Below are positions 33,551-41,708 of a stretch of 41,874 nt of DNA, piece after piece. The position numbers and the translations under genes are program-made. The stretch is from an uncultured Clostridia bacterium (lineage in GTDB: Bacteria > Bacillota > Clostridia > TANB77 > CAG-508): contig CALXCB010000007.1 of the NCBI GenBank assembly GCA_944386695.1, forward strand, positions 1-41,874, in the 5' to 3' direction. The notes under the pieces are model-generated. The model did no database searches and was not told the DNA's origin. It saw only the letters and a program-made list of their open reading frames with translations. Numbering within the stretch: the stretch's first letter is position 1; the number at the start of each line of letters is the position of its first letter.

Positions 33551-34966
33551 ATGGGAAAGTATAGTCGGTTCTATGTAGATATTATGGCAATGCATGATGA
33601 AGTTACAGGTTCATGTATACTTGTAATAGTCAAATTTCCAGATGGAAGAACTTTACGGTTTGTTGTTGACTGTGGCTTGTTCCAAGAAAGGGAGTATGAT
33701 GAATTAAATTCAGTATTACCATTTAATGCAGAAAACGTAGATTTTTGCTTAGTTACTCATGTTCATGTTGATCATATTGGTAGGTTACCATATATGGTTA
33801 AAAATGGCTTTTTTGGATCAATTTTTGCAACAGAAACAACTTGTAAACTTTTGCCATTAGCATTAAATGATAGTTTTAAGGTATTGAACTCGATATCAAA
33901 AAGAAAAAATGTTAGATGTCTATATTCAGATCAAGATGTAGATCATACATTAAATCTTTTAAAACCTTGCAAATACAATGAGACGATTCAAGTTAATGAA
34001 AATGTAAAAGTTACATTTCTTAATAATGGACATCTTGTTGGAGCTGCTCTTATTCTTGTACAGCTTAGTTGCTATGGGTATCAAGACATTAATTTATTAT
34101 TTACAGGAGACTATAATAATAAAAATATGTTTTTTGAAGTTAACCCAATACCAAAGTGGATTTCAGAATTACCATTAACAATAATTCAAGAATCAACTTA
34201 TGGCAATATGAATTCTAATGAAATTCATAAAAGTTTTAAGAAAAATATTAAGAAATATACAAACAATGGTGGAACAGCAGTTATTTTAGTATTTTCACTA
34301 GGCAGAGCACAAGAAATTTTATATGAGTTGAAATGTATGCAACGAGATGGTGAACTTGATGTCCAAATACCAATATATTTTGATGGCAAATTAGCAATTA
34401 AGTATACTGATTTGTACATTAAAGATGGTTTGGATATAAAAGAAGAAATGAGAGACTTTTTGCCACAAAACCTAATATTTGTTAATAAGGCAAGTAGAAG
34501 TGAAGTTTTGGAAGATACCAATAAAAAAATAGTTGTTACTAGTTCTGGAATGGGATCATATGGACCTGCTCAAAGATATATACCAGAATATATATCTAGA
34601 GAGAATGTTTTGATCCAATTTACTGGATACACAGCCGAAGGAACATTAGGAAGTAGGTTAAAGGAAGCAGAAGTTGGAAAAATGGTAGAAGTAGGAGGGC
34701 TGGTTGCAAAGAAAACAGCTGATGTAGAATATACAACAGAATATTCTGCGCATGCAAAAGCTGATGAAATGATTGAATTTTTAAAGCAATTTAAAAACTT
34801 AAAATTAGTTTTAGTTAATCATGGAGAAAGCCAGACTAAGAACATTTTTGCAGAACGTATTGCTAATGAAGTAAATACCAAAAGAGTTGGATTACTTGGA
34901 AGAAGATATTTCTTTAGAGTAGATCCATATGGATTGGTAAAAACTTTATCGACTAAGTTTGAATAA
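33551..34966 (+). CDS. Beta-CASP metallo-beta-lactamase nuclease (CPSF/RNase-type)
   Basis: The fold joins a metallo-beta-lactamase and a beta-CASP domain, which cut RNA (or sometimes DNA). Metal residues: HVHVDH at 70-75, His in NNGHLVGAAL, and Asp in LLFTGDYNN. Beta-CASP motif A is in IIQESTYGNMN, motif B is in the VVTSSGMGSYGPA region and motif C is His in EYSAHAKADEMIEF, followed by LVNHGES. 471 residues, no KH domain at the N-terminus. The RNase J-specific dimer tail is missing, so this is a CPSF-like paralogue rather than RNase J. AATGGAGGAATTATT precedes the ATG. The ClpX-like gene starts 47 bases after its stop. Confidence 0.9.
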   Translation: MGKYSRFYVDIMAMHDEVTGSCILVIVKFPDGRTLRFVVDCGLFQEREYDELNSVLPFNAENVDFCLVTHVHVDHIGRLPYMVKNGFFGSIFATETTCKLLPLALNDSFKVLNSISKRKNVRCLYSDQDVDHTLNLLKPCKYNETIQVNENVKVTFLNNGHLVGAALILVQLSCYGYQDINLLFTGDYNNKNMFFEVNPIPKWISELPLTIIQESTYGNMNSNEIHKSFKKNIKKYTNNGGTAVILVFSLGRAQEILYELKCMQRDGELDVQIPIYFDGKLAIKYTDLYIKDGLDIKEEMRDFLPQNLIFVNKASRSEVLEDTNKKIVVTSSGMGSYGPAQRYIPEYISRENVLIQFTGYTAEGTLGSRLKEAEVGKMVEVGGLVAKKTADVEYTTEYSAHAKADEMIEFLKQFKNLKLVLVNHGESQTKNIFAERIANEVNTKRVGLLGRRYFFRVDPYGLVKTLSTKFE

Positions 34967-35013
34967 TGATTCTATTTTACGTATCTTGTAAGATACAAAA
35001 AGGAGGTATAATT

Positions 35014-36168
35014 ATGGCAAATAATAGTGGACGGAGAATTTATAATTTCGTAGAAACTAAGAAGGCAGCAAAGCCTAAGGATGTAAAAACAAATTTAAAT
35101 TTAAATAAAGAAACCAATTTGGGTTCTGGAGAATATGATGATGTATATAAAGAACATAATTCTAGATATAGAAAATGGAGAGGTATACCAGATATTAACC
35201 GTCTGGAAAACTATGTATTGCAATATATAATAGGACAGGATGAGCAGGTAAGACAAATAATTACTGCCATATATAGAGCAATAAAATTTAAATCAATAAA
35301 AACTAATATTTTGGTAATTGGAAGCAGTGGTACAGGGAAAACCGAAACTATTAAGCAAATTGCCAAAAGATTAAATATGCCATATACAATTGAAGATGCT
35401 AATCAATATACTCAAGAGGGATATTATGGAGCAGATGTACAAGATATGATTTATAATCTGCTTAATAATGCTAATCAAGATATCAAATTGGCACAACAAG
35501 GAATTATTGTGATTGATGAAATTGATAAAAAAGTTAGTAGAGATGATCAAGATATCTCTGGAACAAAGGTGCTGAAGAGTTTGTTGAAAATTGTTGAAGG
35601 AACAATATTAAAAATTTCTTCATTAGCTGACCCATTTGATGAGGCAATGGTAATGGATTATGATACAAAAAATAATATAGTAATCTTTTTAGGTGCTTTT
35701 CCGGGACTGGAAAAAATCAGGGAAAAAAGATTAAACAAAAATCCATTAGGATTTTCAGCAGCACATGAGAAGGTAGAAAATAAACAAAAAAGATATTTAA
35801 AGAGTGATCTTGTTGAGTATGGTATGCCTGAAGAGTTTGTAGGCAGAATTGATACAATAGTGGAAATGAACAAGCTTACTAAACAAGACTTGGCATTGAT
35901 ATTAAAAAAATCAAAGTTGTCTATATTTAGAAAGTATCAGGCAGAACTAAGGAAAATGGGAATAACTTTATCATATAGCGGAAAGTTATTTGAAGCTATT
36001 GCCGAAGAATCTTTAGCTTTGGATACAGGAGCTAGAGAGCTTAGTAGCACTGTAAATTATATTTTTGAGAATATTATTTATGATATTCTTTCTGATCCAA
36101 ACAAGTACAAGTTATGTACATTAGATTTAGATATTGTACATGATAATACAAAATATAAATTGTCATAG
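35014..36168 (+). CDS. ClpX-like AAA+ ATPase without zinc domain
   Basis: 384 residues. After a 60-residue basic linker, the AAA+ core begins at LENYVLQYIIGQDEQVRQII. Walker A is GSSGTGKT (103-110), the ClpX pore-loop region is TQEGYYGADVQDMI, Walker B is IVIDEIDK, and EFVGRID matches the ClpX sensor region. NPLGFSAAHE stands where ClpX carries the ClpP-docking IGF loop, here LGF. The N-terminal zinc-binding domain of ClpX is absent. The start at 35014 follows AAAAGGAGGTATAATT; an in-frame upstream ATG at 34966, overlapping the previous stop, has no ribosome binding site. It is likely an unfoldase tied to the beta-CASP nuclease by operon. Confidence 0.88.
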   Translation: MANNSGRRIYNFVETKKAAKPKDVKTNLNLNKETNLGSGEYDDVYKEHNSRYRKWRGIPDINRLENYVLQYIIGQDEQVRQIITAIYRAIKFKSIKTNILVIGSSGTGKTETIKQIAKRLNMPYTIEDANQYTQEGYYGADVQDMIYNLLNNANQDIKLAQQGIIVIDEIDKKVSRDDQDISGTKVLKSLLKIVEGTILKISSLADPFDEAMVMDYDTKNNIVIFLGAFPGLEKIREKRLNKNPLGFSAAHEKVENKQKRYLKSDLVEYGMPEEFVGRIDTIVEMNKLTKQDLALILKKSKLSIFRKYQAELRKMGITLSYSGKLFEAIAEESLALDTGARELSSTVNYIFENIIYDILSDPNKYKLCTLDLDIVHDNTKYKLS

Positions 36169-36185
36169 TTAATATTGTAAATTAT

Positions 36186-36226
36186 AAAATTGCCTTATAA
36201 TCAATTCATGGTTATAGGGCAATTTT
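36186..36226 (+). terminator. Terminator after the ClpX-like gene
   Basis: AAAATTGCCTTATAA (36186-36200) pairs with TTATAGGGCAATTTT (36212-36226). Confidence 0.75.
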
Positions 36227-36256
36227 GATTAGCATAGATTAAAGATATAAAATATA

Positions 36257-36285
36257 TTGACAATGCCAATAAAACTATATATAAT
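36257..36285 (+). promoter_or_regulatory. Promoter of the zinc-ribbon gene
   Basis: TTGACA (36257-36262), 17 bases, TATAAT (36280-36285): perfect consensus. Confidence 0.8.
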
Positions 36286-36336
36286 GGCAAAAAATGGGAT
36301 GTAATAAATTAATATTTATTAAAAGGAGGTATGTGT

Positions 36337-36657
36337 ATGAAATGTCCAGTATGTAAAGATGTTACATTATTAATGTCAGAGAAAAAGGGAGTAGAAATCG
36401 ATTATTGTCCGGAATGTAGAGGAATTTGGCTTGATAGAGGAGAATTAGAAAAATTAATCGAAAAAGAAGAAAGTTACAATAGAGAGCATTATGAACACAA
36501 ACACGAAAGTAAAGATTATTATAATAATAGATATGAAGAAAGAAAGCATTATGATGATGATTATGATGATAAATATTACAAAAACAATAAATATCCTCGT
36601 AGAAGAAAAAAGGAATCATTTATGGGAGAAATTTTTGATATATTTGGAGGAGATTAA
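36337..36657 (+). CDS. TFIIB-type zinc-ribbon protein
   Basis: 106 residues. The N-terminal ribbon is CPVC (3-6) with CPECRGIWLDRGELEKLI, the zf-TFIIB family hallmark. A charged Tyr/His/Asp-rich, low-complexity middle (YNREHYEHKHESKDYYNN, then DDDYDDKYY) and a basic RRRKK tail follow. Its partner is unknown; such proteins often act near membranes or in stress. GGAGG is seven bases before ATG 36337, whereas the in-frame ATG 36331 is only one base away, so 36337 is chosen. It has a perfect promoter and a terminator of its own. Confidence 0.88.
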   Translation: MKCPVCKDVTLLMSEKKGVEIDYCPECRGIWLDRGELEKLIEKEESYNREHYEHKHESKDYYNNRYEERKHYDDDYDDKYYKNNKYPRRRKKESFMGEIFDIFGGD

Positions 36658-36665
36658 TAATGGTT

Positions 36666-36704
36666 AAGACTACTGAAAAAATATTACGTTTCAGTAGTCT
36701 TTTT
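36666..36704 (+). terminator. Terminator of the zinc-ribbon gene
   Basis: AGACTACTGAAA (36667-36678) pairs with TTTCAGTAGTCT (36689-36700), followed by TTTT. Confidence 0.85.
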
Positions 36705-36716
36705 ATGTAAAAAATC

Positions 36717-36745
36717 TTGATATTTTAAGCTTTTTGCTATATAAT
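36717..36745 (+). promoter_or_regulatory. Promoter of the alaS operon
   Basis: TTGATA (36717-36722), 17 bases, TATAAT (36740-36745). No T-box-like leader fits in the 40 bases before the ATG. Confidence 0.7.
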
Positions 36746-36785
36746 GGAAAAGAAATTTTAAAGAGAGAAAGAAAGAGGGAGATTA

Positions 36786-38537
36786 ATGAGAGCAATAGAA
36801 ATTAGAAACAAATATTTAAATTTTTTTAAAGCACATGGACATAGTATAATACCATCAGCACCATTAATACCAGAAAACGATCCATCTGTATTATTTACAA
36901 CTGCTGGAATGCAACCATTAGTGCCATATCTATTAGGTGAGCATCATCCATCAGGAAAAAGGCTTACAGATTATCAAAAATGTTTAAGAACAAATGATAT
37001 AGATGAAGTTGGAGATAATCGCCATTTAACATATTTTGAAATGCTTGGAAATTGGTCTTTAGGAGACTATTTTAAAGAAGAATCCATAAAAATGAGCTTT
37101 GAATTTTTGACAAAAGAACTTGGAATTCCTGTAGAAAAATTGTCTGTTACAGTATTTGCAGGAGATGAAGACTGCCCAAGAGATGAAGTCGCAGCATCTT
37201 GCTGGAAAAAGGCAGGAATATTAGATGGACATATTTATTATTATGGAAAAGATGATAACTGGTGGATAGCAGGAGAAACAGGACCTTGTGGACCAGACAC
37301 AGAAATGTTCTATGATACAGGAAAACCAGCTTGTTCACCTAATTGTCAACCTAGCTGTGATTGTGGTAAATATGTCGAAATTTGGAACAATGTATTTATG
37401 GAATATTATAAAGATGAAAAAGGATATTCTAAATTAAAACAACAAAATGTAGATACAGGTTTGGGATTAGAAAGAATGGCAATGTTACTACAAGGAAAAG
37501 AAACACCTTTTGATACTGAAATTTTCAAACCTATTATGGATAAACTTGTAGAACTTGAAAAAGTAGATTTAATAGAAAGTAGAAGAATAATAGCAGAACA
37601 CTTACGTTCAAGTATGATGATAATATCAGATGGAGGTAGACCATCAAATTTAGATAGAGGATATGTACTTCGTCGTTTAATAAGAAGAATGATAAGACAT
37701 ATGAACAAACTTCAAATAAATCTTGATGAAATATCAACATTAATAGACTTAAATGTGGATACTTTAAAAGGAATGTATCCAGAATTAGAAAAAAACAGAG
37801 AAATAATTAAATCTGTAATAATAGAAGAAAAAAATAAATTTGTTAGAACACTAGCAAATGGAGAAAAAGAATTTAATAAAGAAGTAAATAAATTGAAGAA
37901 CGCAGGAAAAAATATCATAGATGGAAAAATGTTATTTAGACTTTATGATACTTATGGATTTCCACCAGAAGTAACAAAAGACTTAGCTATAGAATGTGGA
38001 ATGGAAGTATCTATGGACGAGTTTGATAAATTATTTAAAGAGCATCAAGAAAAATCAAGGGCAGGGGCAACTCAAAAATTTAAAGGAGGATTAGCATCAA
38101 CAGGAGAGATGGAAACAAAATATCATACAGCAACACATCTTTTGAATGCGGCTTTAAAACAAGTACTTGGTGCACATGTTCATCAAAGAGGAAGTAATAT
38201 AACAGCAGAAAGAATGAGATTTGACTTTTCACATGATAGTAAAATGACAGATGAGGAAAAGAAGCAAACAGAAGATTTAGTAAATAAATGGATTCAAGAT
38301 GCCATCCCAGTAGAAAGATTAGAAATGAAAAAAGAAGAAGCTGTGAAAATGGGGGCAGAAGCAATGTTCATTGAAAAATATGGAGATATAGTAACTGTTT
38401 ATAAAATTGGTGATATATCAATAGAATTATGTGGAGGACCTCATGTATCTAATACAAAAGAATTAGGACATTTTAAAATCAAAAAAGAAGAATCAAGTTC
38501 ATCAGGAGTAAGAAGAATAAAAGCTATATTAGAATAA
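36786..38537 (+). CDS. alaS: Compact alanine--tRNA ligase with editing domain but no C-Ala domain
   Basis: AlaRS charges tRNA-Ala. The class II catalytic domain shows FFKAHGHSIIPSAPLIP, FTTAGMQPLVPYL, LTYFEMLGNWSLGDYF, GPCGPDTEMFY and GLGLERMAM. A cysteine cluster, CSPNCQPSCDCG, lies where most AlaRS have a short loop. The editing site is intact: HTATH at 447-451 and CGGPH at 549-553. The protein is 583 residues, against about 870 in most bacteria. The C-terminal coiled-coil/DHHA1 C-Ala domain is absent, and the beta-barrel linker before the editing domain appears missing too (KFKGG passes directly into the HTATH helix). The ATG follows AAAGAGGGAGATTA. The next gene starts 36 bases on. Confidence 0.93.
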   Translation: MRAIEIRNKYLNFFKAHGHSIIPSAPLIPENDPSVLFTTAGMQPLVPYLLGEHHPSGKRLTDYQKCLRTNDIDEVGDNRHLTYFEMLGNWSLGDYFKEESIKMSFEFLTKELGIPVEKLSVTVFAGDEDCPRDEVAASCWKKAGILDGHIYYYGKDDNWWIAGETGPCGPDTEMFYDTGKPACSPNCQPSCDCGKYVEIWNNVFMEYYKDEKGYSKLKQQNVDTGLGLERMAMLLQGKETPFDTEIFKPIMDKLVELEKVDLIESRRIIAEHLRSSMMIISDGGRPSNLDRGYVLRRLIRRMIRHMNKLQINLDEISTLIDLNVDTLKGMYPELEKNREIIKSVIIEEKNKFVRTLANGEKEFNKEVNKLKNAGKNIIDGKMLFRLYDTYGFPPEVTKDLAIECGMEVSMDEFDKLFKEHQEKSRAGATQKFKGGLASTGEMETKYHTATHLLNAALKQVLGAHVHQRGSNITAERMRFDFSHDSKMTDEEKKQTEDLVNKWIQDAIPVERLEMKKEEAVKMGAEAMFIEKYGDIVTVYKIGDISIELCGGPHVSNTKELGHFKIKKEESSSSGVRRIKAILE

Positions 38538-38572
38538 TCGCTATTAATATGGACACATAGGAGGAAATTAGG

Positions 38573-40543
38573 ATGAGTATTAATAAGGCTATATTTGATA
38601 AATATAGTATAGATATTAATCATTTAATTCCAGAAATAATAGATACAATTGTTGAGGTATATGGAGAAAAGCATAGATCTACTATAGAAGAAAGATTGAG
38701 ATCAATAAAGGTATTTTCTTATGTAAGATATAAAGATGTTGATTACGAATATTTAAGTGAATTAAATCATATACGAGAGATGCTAGGTATAAAGTTTTTA
38801 AGAGAATTAGGTATTGAAGTATCTCAAGAGATTGAGGATGAAGTTTATAAAGATGGAAGCTATTATTTTACAGAAGAACAGAAAAAAACACTTAAAAAAT
38901 TTTTTGAAAATAATTATTTTTATAAAGAAAATTTTGTACCCATTTTTAATTTTGATGAACAAGCATTAAAAGATGCGAAGAAATGGGAGTATCAAAATAT
39001 TATTTATACTAGATGCAAGTTACTTAAGCAATATGGATTGGATATATCTGAGAAAAATTACAAAGAAGTCATTGCATCTCCTAAAGGAAAACAAGTAATG
39101 GAAGAAGTGAAAAGAGTTTATAAGATTGCCAGAAAACTTGCAGGAGAATATGACAGACTGGTAGAAGATTATGCTGAAGAAGTTGAATATGTTCAAGAAT
39201 GTGAGAGAATAAATAATGAATTAAATCTTAAATATTTGAAACAATTTTATGTTGGAATTTTAGCACATGTTTCAGAAGAAGAAAGAAAAATGATAAAAAA
39301 GGCTTTAGAACAAAGTGAGAAGAAAAATATGACGGGATGGACATTTTTAGATATTGCTGATCCAAACCATATATATAAAGAGCCATTTTTAGAAGGAAAA
39401 GATTATTTATTGGCAGCTTTCCAAGAAAAATATGATTCTATTGTTTACAATGAAGATTATACAGCAGAAAGAATTAGAAATAATAGAATTAAATATTTTA
39501 AAGCTAAAGGAATTGATTTAGGAGAAGATTATGCTAGTTATGAGCAAAATGAAAAATGCAATAAAATAAGACCAAATAAAAATGTAGTAGCGATAATTGT
39601 AGAATTATCAAATAAGGCTATTAATGAAAAAGATCAAGAGTTTTTTGTTAGTACTAGTAATTATCAAGATATTAAAAATAAATTATTAGAATTAAACTTG
39701 CAATTAACAGATGGTGCTTCGATTGATGCTTTTCAGCAAAGTTGTACTTGTGTATGTCCTAATATTGTAAAAGATGAGAATGGAGAATATAAGAGTATAA
39801 ATCCAATATATGTTCCATTGTTAAATCTTAACAAAGGCTATAGAGATGTTCTAATTATGCATGAAATATTACATGTAGTAGAATTAAGTATTCGCCAAAT
39901 AACAGAAAAAGAGGTTATAATTAAAACAGGATTTGACTTTTTAAAAGAAGAATGGGCAAATGGAGAAATGACTCCAGATAATGAAAAATATGAACATAAT
40001 ATAAGAGAATTTGAAATATTATCAGAAAATTTACATCAACGTATGGCTATGCTAGTAACAGAAAAACTGCATCAAAAAGGTATATATTTATTTGATGATC
40101 CTAAAAATTCTAAAATAAAAGGAATGACATCTTATGAACAAGTAAATGTTATGACAGAAATGTTTTTTGTAGAATTTTATCAACAAATTGTGGATAGTTT
40201 AGTTGAAGAAAATATGAATCAAATATATATTACTGTTGGTAAGGAAAACCTAAAAATGTTAAATGAACTGGTGATGGAATATAGAAATTTACCATATTAT
40301 GAAATGATGTCAAATGTTATAGATAAAAAAGATACAGAATTAGTTAGGAAAAGATATGAATTAATAAATAAATCAGCAGAACTTGTAAAGCAAATGAAAT
40401 TATATAAAGAGCAAAATGTTCCAAAGTATCAGATATCAACACAAGTTATAGGAAAAAGTACTATTGGGCAACAAAATCAAAAACTTACAGCAGCTGCTAA
40501 GGCTATATATCAAGATATGCAAGAAGAAATAAGAAGGGAGTAA
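38573..40543 (+). CDS. Large unknown protein with an HEXXH metallopeptidase motif
   Basis: 656 residues, mostly helical and charged, with no signal or membrane helix. HEILH at residues 430-434 lies in DVLIMHEILHVVELSIRQI, the form of a gluzincin-type zinc helix. A possible third ligand is the Glu of FEILSENLHQRMAMLVTEKL or EMFFVEFYQQI downstream. A cysteine pair (SCTCVCP) precedes it by about 40 residues. The N-terminal 400 residues are coiled-coil-like helices with no match I know. GGAGGAAATTAGG precedes the ATG. The HIT gene starts seven bases after the stop, so it belongs to the alaS operon. The peptidase call is inferred from one motif only. Confidence 0.85.
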   Translation: MSINKAIFDKYSIDINHLIPEIIDTIVEVYGEKHRSTIEERLRSIKVFSYVRYKDVDYEYLSELNHIREMLGIKFLRELGIEVSQEIEDEVYKDGSYYFTEEQKKTLKKFFENNYFYKENFVPIFNFDEQALKDAKKWEYQNIIYTRCKLLKQYGLDISEKNYKEVIASPKGKQVMEEVKRVYKIARKLAGEYDRLVEDYAEEVEYVQECERINNELNLKYLKQFYVGILAHVSEEERKMIKKALEQSEKKNMTGWTFLDIADPNHIYKEPFLEGKDYLLAAFQEKYDSIVYNEDYTAERIRNNRIKYFKAKGIDLGEDYASYEQNEKCNKIRPNKNVVAIIVELSNKAINEKDQEFFVSTSNYQDIKNKLLELNLQLTDGASIDAFQQSCTCVCPNIVKDENGEYKSINPIYVPLLNLNKGYRDVLIMHEILHVVELSIRQITEKEVIIKTGFDFLKEEWANGEMTPDNEKYEHNIREFEILSENLHQRMAMLVTEKLHQKGIYLFDDPKNSKIKGMTSYEQVNVMTEMFFVEFYQQIVDSLVEENMNQIYITVGKENLKMLNELVMEYRNLPYYEMMSNVIDKKDTELVRKRYELINKSAELVKQMKLYKEQNVPKYQISTQVIGKSTIGQQNQKLTAAAKAIYQDMQEEIRRE

Positions 40544-40550
40544 AAAATAT

Positions 40551-40898
40551 ATGGATAATGATTGTTTATTTTGTAAAATAATAAAAGGTGAAGTACCTTC
40601 AACTAAAGTTTATGAGGATGAGTTTGTATATGGGTTTAAAGATATAAATCCAGCTGCTCCAATTCATATTCTTGTAGTACCAAAAAAACATATTGCATCT
40701 TTAGCAGAGCTTACAGATGAAGATGAGAAATATGTATGGGCCATTCATAAAGCTATGAATAAAATAGCAGAGGAACAAGGATTTAAAGAAAACGGTTATA
40801 GAGTAGTTATAAATTGTGGAAAAGATTCAGGACAAGAAGTTATGCATTTACATTATCACGTGTTAGCAGGAAATAAGTTTGGAGATAAAATTGTATAA
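40551..40898 (+). CDS. hinT: HIT-family nucleotide-binding protein
   Basis: A 115-residue HIT protein with the opening CLFCKIIKGEVPSTKVYEDE, AAPIHILVVPKKHIASL and the histidine triad HLHYHVLAG near the end. Hint enzymes hydrolyse adenylated compounds such as AMP-lysine and aminoacyl-adenylates, products that tRNA synthetases can release, which makes its place behind alaS sensible. The GAAGGGAGTAAAAAAT ribosome binding site overlaps the previous stop. It is 31 bases before the next gene. Confidence 0.95.
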   Translation: MDNDCLFCKIIKGEVPSTKVYEDEFVYGFKDINPAAPIHILVVPKKHIASLAELTDEDEKYVWAIHKAMNKIAEEQGFKENGYRVVINCGKDSGQEVMHLHYHVLAGNKFGDKIV

Positions 40899-40928
40899 AA
40901 GGAATAAATGGAGGAGAACAAAAGATAA

Positions 40929-41360
40929 ATGGGTAATAATTATCATAAAGCATATGTTGAAGTTTTAGAAATTCTAAAATATATACCAAAAGAAGAATTT
41001 GACAAAATTCCAAAAGATATGATACAAACTTTTACTGAAAAAGCAGATAATAACTATCAGTATCATATTGATAAAACTATTCCATTTGAAAAACAAGTTT
41101 TGTTAGACGAAACAAAATCAATATTAGCAATTTTATTTAGAGATTATTGGGCAACAGATTTCCAAAGAGAACAAATTTTGTTAAAAGAAAAATTAGATAC
41201 TGCTAAAGCTGAAGAAGAATTATCTGAAAAATATAAATATGATGATTTATTCAAAAGAAAACATAATATGGAGAGGCAAACTAAAGAAATGATTGTATAT
41301 GAAAAAGAAAAGTGGTATGAAAAATTTTTACATTTTATAAGAAAATTATTTAAAAGATAA
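40929..41360 (+). CDS. Unknown 143-residue cytosolic protein
   Basis: 143 residues: YVEVLEILKYIPKEEFDKIP, YQYHIDKTIPFEKQVLLDET, KSILAILFRDYWATDFQRE, then a charged coiled-coil helix (KLDTAKAEEELSEKYKYDD) and a basic tail. The sequence pattern (KYIPKEEFDKIPKDMI, LFRDYW) looks like a conserved small family of AT-rich Clostridia, but no function is known to me. There is no membrane helix. GGAGGAGAACAAAAGATAA precedes the ATG. It is fourth in the alaS operon. Confidence 0.8.
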   Translation: MGNNYHKAYVEVLEILKYIPKEEFDKIPKDMIQTFTEKADNNYQYHIDKTIPFEKQVLLDETKSILAILFRDYWATDFQREQILLKEKLDTAKAEEELSEKYKYDDLFKRKHNMERQTKEMIVYEKEKWYEKFLHFIRKLFKR

Positions 41361-41382
41361 AATAGAATAAAGGAATGATAAG

Positions 41383-41658
41383 ATGAGTTTTACACAAATA
41401 GCAATAATATATTTAATAATAATTAATATTTTAGGATTTGCAGCTATGGGTATTGACAAACATAAAGCAAAAATGGGAGATAGAAGAATACCTGAAAATA
41501 CTTTATTTACTTTTACTGTTTTAGGTGGCGGAATAGGTACAATTGCAGGGATGTATGTATTCCATCATAAAACTAAAAAAATGAAATTTAAAATAGGTAT
41601 GCCATTAATATTAATTTTGGAAATATTAATTTTTATATATTTTAGATATATGATTTAA
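41383..41658 (+). CDS. DUF1294 small membrane protein
   Basis: 91 residues with helices at about 5-24 (IAIIYLIIINILGFAAMGID), 40-58 and 70-90. The family motif GIDKHKAKMGDRRIPENTLF between the first two helices and HHKTKKMKFKIG between the last two are both present. The function of DUF1294 is unknown. AGGAATGATAAG precedes the ATG. It closes the alaS operon and is followed directly by a terminator. Confidence 0.9.
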   Translation: MSFTQIAIIYLIIINILGFAAMGIDKHKAKMGDRRIPENTLFTFTVLGGGIGTIAGMYVFHHKTKKMKFKIGMPLILILEILIFIYFRYMI

Positions 41659-41669
41659 AGATTAAAAAT

Positions 41670-41704
41670 AAAGGAGGTCACTGATAAATTCAGTGATTTC
41701 CTTT
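41670..41704 (+). terminator. Terminator of the alaS operon, target of the intron
   Basis: AAAGGAGGTCACTGA (41670-41684) pairs over 15 positions, two of them G-U, with TCAGTGATTTCCTTT (41690-41704). ATTT follows, then the first base of the group II intron. Confidence 0.85.
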
Positions 41705-41708
41705 ATTT

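Noticed and set aside
34966..35013. Upstream ATG of the ClpX-like gene overlapping the beta-CASP stop
   Set aside because: No ribosome binding site, and a GTATCTT/AAGATAC hairpin lies in between. AGGAGG clearly serves ATG 35014.
36746..36785. T-box or other tRNA-sensing leader before alaS
   Set aside because: Only about 40 bases separate the -10 from the ATG, and no T-box sequence is present.
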